From the NCBI GenBank assembly GCA_014799665.1, contig JAAVHP010000014.1, positions 1 through 18,490 of the forward strand: a DNA stretch of 18,490 nt, read 5' to 3'. This stretch comes from Clostridiales bacterium. GTDB taxonomy: Bacteria > Bacillota > Clostridia > Christensenellales > Pumilibacteraceae. The position numbers and the translations under genes are program-made. This document shows, piece after piece, positions 9,290-16,892 of this stretch. Below the pieces are notes generated by a model. It did not search any database. It was not told the origin of the DNA and saw only the letters and a list, made by a program, of their open reading frames with translations. The stretch's first letter is position 1; each line of letters starts with the position of its first letter.

Positions 9290-10284
9290 TTCTTTTGAAA
9301 GTCGCAGGCAGTAAGTGTGTATTCGGTATGGCGGTAGGGCGAGTTCCCCGTATATTGACTGTACTCTATGCGTACTGGAATTTTTTTGTGCGAGTAGCCG
9401 CCGCTGGTGAACGCCTTGTCAGAATAGAGAACCACGTAAGGCGGTCCGTGTTTTTCGTCGTTTATGATCATGCTCGTGTACGTGCAAGACACGGGGTAGG
9501 AAACTTCGCCCGTTTGCTCGTCGGTAACGGCTTCTACGCCGTAGTCCTTTACCCAGTCGCCGATATTCATTGTGTGGGTTTCGCCGCCCGATACCGATAT
9601 GCGGTATTCGGTGAGCTTATTGTTATTGAAGCTGTCGAAGAGATTTACCATTTTGAAATTGGTCGAGCTGTTGTTTCCTATTGCTTGCGCTCGAGCGCAG
9701 TAGAACATCATTTCGTTATCGCGGCAAACGTCGGTAGGCAGCGCCATGGTTTGCTCTTCGGCGTTTTCCTGTTTTGTATAATGGAAGGTCGCCACGTGCT
9801 CGTCGTGCTCGTTGAAGTAGTTCGCCGTCACATTGTACGAAAGGTTGGCGGTATCGGCGCGGTCGGCGAGGTCGACCGTTTTTTCCATGCGCCGAACGGC
9901 GAGCGAGTTCGATGCGAACTCGACCGTACTCGTTATTGTATCGGTAAGTCCCGCGTCGGGTGCGGGCGCGTCCTGAAAATACGTTACCGACATACTCATG
10001 TTGACGGTGATATAAGTGGAATAATCGGACAGCGATTCGGTAAGCGTGTACGTGAGCGTGCCGTCAGCTATCTGAGTGCGCGCGTCCTCGGCGGTGCTTG
10101 TCGTGGTGTCGTAGATTTTGACGGCGTAGTCGAGCTTTTCGTACGAGCCCGTCGAAGCATTGTCGTGCCAGGGCAGGGGATTATCGAAATCGCTTTCGGG
10201 CGTTTCCGTACTGCACGCTACGAGCGACAGCGCGGTCGAAGCAGCTAGGAATATACAAAGTTTACTTTTAATGCTTTTGTTCAT
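9286..10284 (-). CDS. Secreted lipoprotein of unknown function
   Basis: The 332-residue product starts with a lipoprotein signal peptide: basic MNKSIKSK, a hydrophobic stretch and lipobox L21-V-A-C24, followed by an acidic Ser/Thr-rich linker. The mature part is rich in Thr, Tyr and predicted beta strands (LTYTLTESLSDYSTYITVNM) and carries Cys177, Cys186, Cys257 and Cys327, which could form disulfides outside the cell. I recognise no domain. It would sit on the outer face of the membrane through a diacylglyceryl cysteine. The start is fixed by the signal peptide. No ribosome binding site precedes the ATG, and the -10 ends only six bases before it, which predicts a leaderless mRNA. It is the first gene of a two-gene operon with the ATP-grasp ligase. 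The long open frame on the opposite strand is arginine-rich and judged a shadow. Confidence 0.88.
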   Translation of the reverse strand: MNKSIKSKLCIFLAASTALSLVACSTETPESDFDNPLPWHDNASTGSYEKLDYAVKIYDTTTSTAEDARTQIADGTLTYTLTESLSDYSTYITVNMSMSVTYFQDAPAPDAGLTDTITSTVEFASNSLAVRRMEKTVDLADRADTANLSYNVTANYFNEHDEHVATFHYTKQENAEEQTMALPTDVCRDNEMMFYCARAQAIGNNSSTNFKMVNLFDSFNNNKLTEYRISVSGGETHTMNIGDWVKDYGVEAVTDEQTGEVSYPVSCTYTSMIINDEKHGPPYVVLYSDKAFTSGGYSHKKIPVRIEYSQYTGNSPYRHTEYTLTACDFQKK

Positions 10285-10290
10285 GCCGAT

Positions 10291-10319
10291 AGTTTAGCAC
10301 AAATTAACGGGTTTGGCAA
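10291..10319 (-). promoter_or_regulatory. Promoter of the lipoprotein-ligase operon (leaderless)
   Basis: Reading the minus strand: TTGCCA (10319-10314), a 17-bp spacer, and TAAACT (10296-10291) preceded by TG as an extended -10. Exactly six bases separate the -10 from the ATG at 10284, so the usual start point, seven bases past the -10, coincides with the A of the ATG. Confidence 0.8.
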
Positions 10320-10376
10320 GTTAAATAAATTGGTAATTGGAAATTGTGAATTATGAAATTGCGATTTGATTTACTC

Positions 10377-10405
10377 TTGCTTTTATTTTCAATAAAGTAT
10401 ATAAT
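10377..10405 (+). promoter_or_regulatory. Promoter of addB-addA (leaderless)
   Basis: TTGCTT (10377-10382), a 17-bp spacer and a perfect TATAAT (10400-10405). Six bases follow before the ATG at 10412, so the predicted first transcribed base is the A of the start codon. The frame has a TGA at 10367-10369 and no start codon between it and 10412, so the start cannot be moved upstream. Confidence 0.83.
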
Positions 10406-10411
10406 ATTTGC

Positions 10412-13303
10412 ATGACCGAAAAACGCGAGAGAAGAGATTTATCGTTCGATAATTATACCGACGCGCTGGCTGCGTTAAAGGAAGAGCTTGACGGCAGAGC
10501 GTACGACCCGCAGGTCGATTACATAGTGCTCACGCCGGACAGGTACACCCAGAGCGTTGAGCGCGCGTTGTTTTCGGGCGGCGGCGCGCTCGACTGCGAG
10601 GTGCTTACGATATCAAGGCTGGCTAAGCGCATTTCGCCCGTTACCACGCTGTCGCGCGAGGGCGGGGTGATGCTGACGTCGCGTGCTATCGCCGCAGTCA
10701 AGGATGAGCTCGAATACTATAAGCGCGCTTCTGCGTTCTCGGGGTTCGGGCGCGAGGCGTACGCCACGCTTTTGCAAATCGGCGCGTCCGACGTAGAGCT
10801 CGATATCGCCGCGGCGCAGGCGACCGACCGCAATACCGCTTGTAAGCTTCGCGATTTGGCGCGTATAAAAAAAGCATACGACAAACTCAAAAATGATAAC
10901 GTTGACGCGGTGGACAGGCTTATCACGCTCATTAGAGAATTGCCAAATAGCGCGCTCGTTCGCCGTGCGCATTTCTATGCTATCGGCTATTCACTCGGCG
11001 ATATAGACACGACGCGGCTCAACCGTCGAGTGTTTGACCGCATAGCGGGCTGTGCACTGTCATTTACCGAGTACAAAGCGACCGCGCCGAGCGGCAGAGT
11101 GCAGAGCGTTCCCGCTTTCGCCGCGCCCGACCGTATTTCTCAGTACAAATATATTTCCGCAACCATTCGCGATTACGTGGACCGCAGAGGCGGCGCGTAC
11201 GGAGAGGTTTCTATAATCTGTCCCGAACCGCGCTCTCTCTTGCGTATTCTCAATGAGTACGAAATTCCGGTGTATGCCGACGAGAGCACGCCGCTTTTCG
11301 AGCAACCGTCGCTCGCCGCGATCTATCATATCTACAGGCTCAAAACAGGCGGCGACGGCGCGAGCCTTGTTTCGCTGTGCAGGAACCCGTTTTCGGGATG
11401 CGACGACTCTGACGCGCTCGTGCTTCAATCGTACGTTACCTCGCACGGCGTAGGCTACGGCGCGCTCGACCGCGATTACTCGAAAGCATCCGACGGGGTA
11501 AAGAACGCAGTCGCTTGCGCCAAGGCGCTTACTACGGCGTTCGACGGTTCGTTCGGCAACGCCGTGAAAAAGGTTATAGACGAGTTCGACTTCGAGAGTA
11601 TCGCTGCGGAGCTTAATATCGGCACGGATATTGTCACGCCCGTAGTCGAGCTCGCCGAGCTGTTGAAAAATTTCGGGTCCGGCGATTTCGAAGAGGACGC
11701 CGAAAGCTTTTTTGCGGCGGCGCGCGCTCTGGAAATCAAGACCGTGCCGCGTAGGCGCGATACCGTTTCGGTCACGCTTCCGCAAACGCTTAGGCTGTCA
11801 TCTGCGCCCTTCCTTATCGTCGCCGACTTTAACGAGGGCTTGCTGCCCGTCGCTTCCGCCGATGACGGATTGCTTGTTGACAGCGAGCTTTCGGCGCTCG
11901 AAAAATCGGGTAGCGTTATCGAGCCAAAGGTTGCGCTCAAAAACAAGCGCGAACGTATCGAGCTCCAAGCAGTTGTGATTAACGCAAAGAAACTGCTTTT
12001 TACGTACTCGGAAGCGGGGCGCAGTAAACCGTCGAGCTTTATGTACATGATTGCCGATAAAATCGAAGTCACAGAGTACGCCGAACAGAATAACTTTCTC
12101 GATATGGACGGAGTTCTCGAAGTCGCGTCTGGCGAGGATATAAGGTATAGGTTCGATGAAAGCTCAACGCTCGAGGCGCTTACTTTTCACGCTTGTACGA
12201 CCGGCGCGGCACGCGAGATAGCGGCGCGAAAATCGTCCAAGCTTTATCAATCGGTTGCTACGGCCGTGCCCCAAAACAAAATGACGGCGGCAGGGTTCGA
12301 CTCACAATTGGACGGAGTCAGCTTAGATCATTTGTCCGCGAGCGAGCTTACCGATTTTTTCACTTGTCCGTACAAGCGGTTCTTGAAGCATTCGGTCGGG
12401 TTGAAAGAGCGTCGCGTGGGCGTGCTCGGCGCGCCGGATTTCGGCACGGTCGTGCACGATTTTATGGAGTTGTTCATAAAGGACGGGACCTACGATTGCT
12501 CGCGCGAGAAGGTCGCTATGCTTGTTGATAAAGCGCTTAAAAACAAGGGGATGGAAATCGACGATATAGCCGTGCTCGGTAATCTTATCGATGACGCCGT
12601 AGATTTTGCCGTTATCAATACCGACATTATCAAGTCGGGCTCGTATATTCCCATTGCCACCGAGGATAAATTCAATATCGATCTTAACGACGGTGCGGGA
12701 GTGCGACGAGAGCTGCGCGGCATGATCGACAGAATAGACGAGTGCGGTGAGCATATCCGTATAATCGACTACAAAACTGGCAAAAAGGTTTTCTCTCTTC
12801 AAAAGTGTCTTAATGGTACCGATATGCAGCTTCCGCTGTATGCGGCGTCGGCCATGCGCAATACCGAAAACAAGAGGCTTATCGGAAAGGAAATAAGCGG
12901 CGTATTCTATGTTACGCTTGCGCAAAAGTACGACGCGGACAGCAAACCCATGAACGGGCGAATGATAAACGACGGAGATTTAATAGTCGAGTACGAGAAC
13001 GATATATTGTCGCACCCTGCGAGTCGAGACGGTTATTCGTCGTCCTATCTTTTTTCCGCACGGTTAAAGAGTAAGGACGGAGAGGTCAAGGTTCACGGTA
13101 ACAGTGGCTCGACGCTACTTCGCGACAAGTTCGGCGAGCTCGTAGACAGATGCGTGCGCAATGCGCTTACTGCGTACGACGAAATAGAGGACGGTTATAT
13201 AGAGCGCACGCCGATAAGTAAAGGCTGCGATTACTGTCCGTTCGGCGGCATCTGTTTGGGGGACGTAAAGGTGCGTACCGCAGAGGAGGGCGACGATGAG
13301 TAA
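10412..13303 (+). CDS. addB: AddB subunit of the AddAB helicase-nuclease
   Basis: AddB and AddA form the Bacillota counterpart of RecBCD, which resects double-strand breaks to a Chi-type site and loads RecA. The C-terminal PD-(D/E)XK nuclease is complete: D773 (GMIDRID), D786-Y787-K788 (IIDYKTG) and Q806 (QLPLY). The four Fe-S cysteines match the AddB pattern: C652 (FFTCPYKRF), then C939-x2-C942-x5-C948 near the end. The N-terminus is helicase-like (DYIVLTPDRYTQSVE near 36-50, then a VLTISRLAKR segment). The Walker A P-loop found near the start of typical AddB proteins is absent; its place, around residues 7-14, reads RRDLSFDN. At 963 residues it is shorter than B. subtilis AddB (about 1,166). 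It heads the operon and overlaps addA by 8 bp. No Shine-Dalgarno sequence precedes it, which fits a leaderless start. Confidence 0.96.
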   Translation: MTEKRERRDLSFDNYTDALAALKEELDGRAYDPQVDYIVLTPDRYTQSVERALFSGGGALDCEVLTISRLAKRISPVTTLSREGGVMLTSRAIAAVKDELEYYKRASAFSGFGREAYATLLQIGASDVELDIAAAQATDRNTACKLRDLARIKKAYDKLKNDNVDAVDRLITLIRELPNSALVRRAHFYAIGYSLGDIDTTRLNRRVFDRIAGCALSFTEYKATAPSGRVQSVPAFAAPDRISQYKYISATIRDYVDRRGGAYGEVSIICPEPRSLLRILNEYEIPVYADESTPLFEQPSLAAIYHIYRLKTGGDGASLVSLCRNPFSGCDDSDALVLQSYVTSHGVGYGALDRDYSKASDGVKNAVACAKALTTAFDGSFGNAVKKVIDEFDFESIAAELNIGTDIVTPVVELAELLKNFGSGDFEEDAESFFAAARALEIKTVPRRRDTVSVTLPQTLRLSSAPFLIVADFNEGLLPVASADDGLLVDSELSALEKSGSVIEPKVALKNKRERIELQAVVINAKKLLFTYSEAGRSKPSSFMYMIADKIEVTEYAEQNNFLDMDGVLEVASGEDIRYRFDESSTLEALTFHACTTGAAREIAARKSSKLYQSVATAVPQNKMTAAGFDSQLDGVSLDHLSASELTDFFTCPYKRFLKHSVGLKERRVGVLGAPDFGTVVHDFMELFIKDGTYDCSREKVAMLVDKALKNKGMEIDDIAVLGNLIDDAVDFAVINTDIIKSGSYIPIATEDKFNIDLNDGAGVRRELRGMIDRIDECGEHIRIIDYKTGKKVFSLQKCLNGTDMQLPLYAASAMRNTENKRLIGKEISGVFYVTLAQKYDADSKPMNGRMINDGDLIVEYENDILSHPASRDGYSSSYLFSARLKSKDGEVKVHGNSGSTLLRDKFGELVDRCVRNALTAYDEIEDGYIERTPISKGCDYCPFGGICLGDVKVRTAEEGDDE
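13283..13290 (+). promoter_or_regulatory. Ribosome binding site of addA inside the addB 3' end
   Basis: GAGGAGGG ends five bases before the ATG at 13296 and lies within the last codons of addB. This strong site shows that the organism uses Shine-Dalgarno initiation for internal operon genes, in contrast to the leaderless-looking first genes upstream. Confidence 0.85.
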
Positions 13304-16300
13304 TTTATTATTCGATAGCGTGAGCTTACTCATTAATGACGGCAGACCGTTTACGCCCGAGCAGTACCGCGCAATTACCGAGGACGGAAATATAATCGTG
13401 TCGGCGGGCGCGGGCAGCGGCAAAACGACGGTCATGATCGCGCGGATCATAAACAAGCTTCTTTTGGGCGCTAGCCTAAATGATATGCTTATCGTAACGT
13501 TTACTCGTGCGTCTGCGCAGGATATGCGCATTAAGCTGAATGAAAAGCTAGCTATTCTTTCGCGCCATGTCGACGAGCGGATAAGCTCCGCCGCGCTCGC
13601 CGCGCTCGAACAAACTTCGACCTGTAATATAGGCACGCTCCACAGCTATTGCCAAAAGCTTGTTAAGCAGTATTTCTTTGCGGCGGAGATCGACCCTGCG
13701 GCGGTTGTTTGCGAGGAAGGCGAAGCCGGGCTGATAAAACGCGCGGCGGTCATTGCGGCAATCGAGCGCGCAAAGAGAAGCGGCGACGAGTATTTCGCCG
13801 CGGTATCCGATATGCTCAAAACGCGCAGGAGCAGCGACGGGCTTATAGACGCGGTGTCCGATATTGTCGACTTTGCGTTGTCGACGTCCGATCCCGACGA
13901 GTATCTCGATCGCGCCAAGCCCGACGATCAATACGACGCCGCGCTAAAAAGCTTGCTTGCCGATAAGCGCGCCGATATTCAAGATAAAGTGGACGAGCTA
14001 AAACAGCGACTGCAAGCAAACGAGATGGCGGGGCATCTTGAAATAATCGACGAATTTATCGACTATATCGACGGCAAGATAAACAGCTTCACTTCGCTCG
14101 TCGGCAAAAAGTTTAAGTGCGATACCCCCGAAAAATCGATAATCGGTAAGACCTTTTCCGATTTGAGAGAGAATGTTAAAAAGCTCCGCGAGCAGTACGA
14201 TGAAGCTGACAAGGCGAGGGGGATAGAGAGCTATCCGTATATTAAAGCGTTATGTGCCGTCGCTCGCGACGCGATGACCGCTTACGCCGACAGCAAAGCA
14301 AAGCAGGGCAAGATCGATTATTCCGACTTAGAACACGGTGCGTACCGTGTGCTTAAAAACGACGAGTGCTTGCAGAGCGTTATGCGCGGCGTGCGGTTCG
14401 TATTTATCGACGAGTTTCAGGACGTCAACCCGTTGCAAAACGATATTGCCAATCTTCTTGGAGCCGGCAGCGATGCTTCGGGCCATACCGACGGCGCGGA
14501 GACCTTCGTTGTCGGCGACGTCAAACAGTCCATTTACGGCTTTCGCAGATGCAGTCCGTCGCATTTCAAAAACGCAATTGCACGCGCCGAAAACGGAAGC
14601 GGAATAACACATATCGCGCTTGCAAAGAATTTCCGTTCCTCGAACGAGGTTGTAGATTTCGTAAACCGTGTTATGAGCGGTGTTATGACCGAGGATTTCG
14701 GCGGTGTGGATTACGCCACGCCCGAGCAAAAGCTCGTTTGCGGCAGACCCGATATTAAGTACGGCGACGCGCGGTTTGTTGCCGTTCCGCCCGTCGAGAA
14801 GAAAAAGCAGTCGGACGATATGAGCGGCGAGTATTCGGTTAAAAACGCCGCGGCGGGAAACGACTGCGATCCGCAGGCAAAGTTTATTGCCGATAGTATC
14901 GTCCAATATGTCGCCGAGCAAAACGAGCGCGCGGAGCGTGAAGCGCAGAATAGGGGCGAAAGCAGTAAAAAGACTGATTTCAAATTAAGCGATATTGCAG
15001 TGCTTATGCGCTCGGCAGATCCTACGTTTTGTGCTTCTCTCGCCGCAGAATTAAAGCTTCGCGGTATAAGCTACACCTTCGGGCGCAAGTCGTCTGTCAA
15101 GAGCTATCCCGAAGCGGTCGCGCTCGTAGATATAGCGCGGTGCGTGGACAACCGCCTGGACGACGTCGCGCTGTATACCGCATTGCGCTCGCCTATGGGC
15201 GGGTTCTCGGATAAAGAGCTTCTCGAAATATCTAAAACGGGAGAGTCTCTTATTCCGGAGGACGCACCATGCCTTTCGCCTAACGGCAAGGATCACGCTT
15301 TTATTCAAAAGGCGGCCGCCTACGACGGGGCGCTTAAATCTCGCTTGGACAGATTTTTCGAAATACTCGACGGGTTTACCAAGATCGCCAAGGTGCGTGA
15401 CTGCGGCAGCGTTTTGGGCGAGATCACTTCGGTCATCGACTATTTCCAGTTTGTGTACGAAAACGGCGGACAGGCGGGCGCGGTGCAGGCGCTTATAGAC
15501 TATGCCTCGGCGAAGCGTGTTGACCTTCATGCATTCCTCGAATATTACGACGCCGCTGACTTCGAGTTAGAAGCGGACGACAGCGGTAACGGCGTTATCA
15601 TTACGACAATTCACTCGTCTAAGGGCTTGGAGTACGATTTTGTCATTGTTGCTGACCTCCAACATAGATTTAATGAGCGCGACAACGTGGGCAAGGTGAT
15701 AATCGGCGACAGCGGAGTATTTATAAAATCGCCCGATACCGCCGCACGCACGCTTACTAAAAGTATCCCGTATTGCTTGGCCAACTTATCCGCGCCGCAG
15801 GTCACGCGGCAGGAAGAACTGCGCCTATTGTACGTTGCGCTTACCCGCGCCAAACGCCGACTGTTATGCTGCTGCCGCGCCGACGCGCCCGTCGCATACC
15901 CGTCGCCACCCGACGCTCGGCGTATGCTCGATTTCATGCGCAATATCGCGTCGCTGCCGAGCGACGTTCCCGATTACTCGGGAGCGCCTGCCGACGAGCC
16001 TTTAGACGTTTGCCAGAAAGCGGTTGAGGCCATAAAAACACGTTTGGAATTATCCAACGCCAAGTATACCGAAACACATAAGGCGCGTGAGCTTCCGATA
16101 AAAACTTGTGTAACGCGCGTTGCGAGCGAAGAGGAAAGCGCGGACGAGGATGAATTGCCTGTATATATTCCGCCTGTTACAGACGACGACAGAGATACGG
16201 TCGGCTCGGGCGGAGCGGACGCAAGACTGCGTGGCACGGCGTACCACCGCGCAATGGAGCTTGTCGATTTGCTAAATCCCGATATCGACAGTGTAAAGGC

Positions 16301-16682
16301 GGTTTGCGAAAACGCCGAGCTAGTAAACTTCGACGATATCTCGCGCGCCGTAAAGGCGGTCGCGCCGCTCGTGAGAAACGCGCGCGCACACGCCAAGGAA
16401 AAGTATTTCATAGTGGACGTCTCTGCCGACGAGCTTTATAAAACGACCGAGTATAACGGCGCCGGCGTACTTGTTCAGGGCGTTATCGATTTGTTTATCA
16501 TCGACTCGGACGGTAAGGCGATTATCGTTGATTACAAGACCGGCGATCCCGAGCATTTGCGCAATGACGGCTACCGCACTCAGCTCGAGCTCTACTCCAA
16601 GGCGGTGGAAAAGTCGACGGGTATCAGGGTCAAGCGCGCCTGTCTGTATTCGTTTACTTCGGGCGAGTTTGTCGATTTTTAG
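13296..16682 (+). CDS. addA: AddA subunit of the AddAB helicase-nuclease
   Basis: A superfamily 1 (UvrD/RecB type) helicase with a C-terminal nuclease, 1128 residues, a little shorter than B. subtilis AddA (about 1,230). Motifs in order: Walker A GAGSGKT (38-44); Ia MLIVTFTRASAQDM; the TLHSYCQ segment; Walker B IDEFQD (371-376); motif III GDVKQSIYGFRR from 407; motif IV NFRSSNEVVDFV; motif V HSSKGLEYDFV from 773; motif VI YVALTRAKRR from 846. The nuclease shows D1065 (GVIDLF), D1079-Y1080-K1081 (IIVDYKTGD) and Q1096 (QLELY). All catalytic residues are present, so the subunit should be active as the 3'-5' motor and one of the two nucleases. Its ATG sits inside the end of addB (8-bp overlap) behind a strong ribosome binding site, so the subunits are probably translated together. 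A weak hairpin follows the stop. Confidence 0.97.
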   Translation: MSNLLFDSVSLLINDGRPFTPEQYRAITEDGNIIVSAGAGSGKTTVMIARIINKLLLGASLNDMLIVTFTRASAQDMRIKLNEKLAILSRHVDERISSAALAALEQTSTCNIGTLHSYCQKLVKQYFFAAEIDPAAVVCEEGEAGLIKRAAVIAAIERAKRSGDEYFAAVSDMLKTRRSSDGLIDAVSDIVDFALSTSDPDEYLDRAKPDDQYDAALKSLLADKRADIQDKVDELKQRLQANEMAGHLEIIDEFIDYIDGKINSFTSLVGKKFKCDTPEKSIIGKTFSDLRENVKKLREQYDEADKARGIESYPYIKALCAVARDAMTAYADSKAKQGKIDYSDLEHGAYRVLKNDECLQSVMRGVRFVFIDEFQDVNPLQNDIANLLGAGSDASGHTDGAETFVVGDVKQSIYGFRRCSPSHFKNAIARAENGSGITHIALAKNFRSSNEVVDFVNRVMSGVMTEDFGGVDYATPEQKLVCGRPDIKYGDARFVAVPPVEKKKQSDDMSGEYSVKNAAAGNDCDPQAKFIADSIVQYVAEQNERAEREAQNRGESSKKTDFKLSDIAVLMRSADPTFCASLAAELKLRGISYTFGRKSSVKSYPEAVALVDIARCVDNRLDDVALYTALRSPMGGFSDKELLEISKTGESLIPEDAPCLSPNGKDHAFIQKAAAYDGALKSRLDRFFEILDGFTKIAKVRDCGSVLGEITSVIDYFQFVYENGGQAGAVQALIDYASAKRVDLHAFLEYYDAADFELEADDSGNGVIITTIHSSKGLEYDFVIVADLQHRFNERDNVGKVIIGDSGVFIKSPDTAARTLTKSIPYCLANLSAPQVTRQEELRLLYVALTRAKRRLLCCCRADAPVAYPSPPDARRMLDFMRNIASLPSDVPDYSGAPADEPLDVCQKAVEAIKTRLELSNAKYTETHKARELPIKTCVTRVASEEESADEDELPVYIPPVTDDDRDTVGSGGADARLRGTAYHRAMELVDLLNPDIDSVKAVCENAELVNFDDISRAVKAVAPLVRNARAHAKEKYFIVDVSADELYKTTEYNGAGVLVQGVIDLFIIDSDGKAIIVDYKTGDPEHLRNDGYRTQLELYSKAVEKSTGIRVKRACLYSFTSGEFVDF

Positions 16683-16711
16683 GGTTGGGCGACTGCATAG
16701 AGGCGTTCACA

Positions 16712-16731
16712 GCCCGAAAATCGGGCGTTTT
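16712..16731 (+). terminator. Weak intrinsic terminator after addA
   Basis: A six-base-pair hairpin, GCCCGA (16712-16717) with TCGGGC (16721-16726) and loop AAA, is followed by GTTTT. The stem is short and the T run is only four long, so read-through is likely. A second palindrome lies at 16746-16764 (CGATTTT/AAAATCG) but lacks a T tract. Confidence 0.5.
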
Positions 16732-16774
16732 GGCCGTTTATTTGGCGATTTTTTAGCAAAATCGGAAAAAAGTT

Positions 16775-16815
16775 TTGCAAAAAGTATAGATTTTTTTCTT
16801 TATATATGTTAAACT
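16775..16815 (+). promoter_or_regulatory. Probable promoter of the membrane protein gene
   Basis: TTGCAA (16775-16780) pairs with TTTATA (16799-16804) at an 18-bp spacer. Alternatively the start is driven by TGTTAAACT (16807-16815), the same extended -10 used at the lipoprotein operon and at 18168-18176, here with a poor -35. In either case the leader before the ATG at 16893 is about 70-85 nt. The surrounding T-rich tract fits a promoter region. Confidence 0.6.
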
Positions 16816-16827
16816 AAAATATACGCG

Positions 16828-16847
16828 GTGTATATTAATAAATACAC
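16828..16847 (+). promoter_or_regulatory. Inverted repeat in the leader of the membrane protein gene
   Basis: GTGTAT (16828-16833) and ATACAC (16842-16847) flank an A+T-rich 8-bp centre, giving a 20-bp imperfect palindrome just past the predicted transcription start. It could be an operator or a small RNA hairpin; there is no direct support for either. Confidence 0.3.
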
Positions 16848-16892
16848 GGTAGTGTGGCTTAGGTTATCCTTTGCCGCCGAAAGGAGAAAATA

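Larger units (their letters stand above)
10285..10411. other. Divergent intergenic region between lipoprotein and addB
   Basis: This 127-bp spacer holds two outward-facing promoters whose -35 hexamers are 57 bp apart. Between them, 10328-10366 is A+T-rich and made of near-repeats of AATTG-like words (GAAATTG occurs twice). I see no clear palindrome or operator. Neither gene has a Shine-Dalgarno sequence here. Confidence 0.7.

Noticed and set aside
9277..10248. 323-codon plus-strand frame opposite the lipoprotein gene
   Set aside because: It is rich in Arg, Val and Gly with no recognisable domain. The minus-strand frame has a clear lipoprotein signal, a promoter and operon overlap.
11060..11785. 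Arg-rich open frame antisense to addB
   Set aside because: It lies wholly within addB, which has well-supported nuclease and Fe-S motifs; the composition is typical of a shadow frame in G+C-rich coding DNA.
16746..16764. CGATTTT/AAAATCG palindrome as a terminator
   Set aside because: It is A+T-rich and has no T tract on either strand; more likely chance within an A+T-rich spacer.
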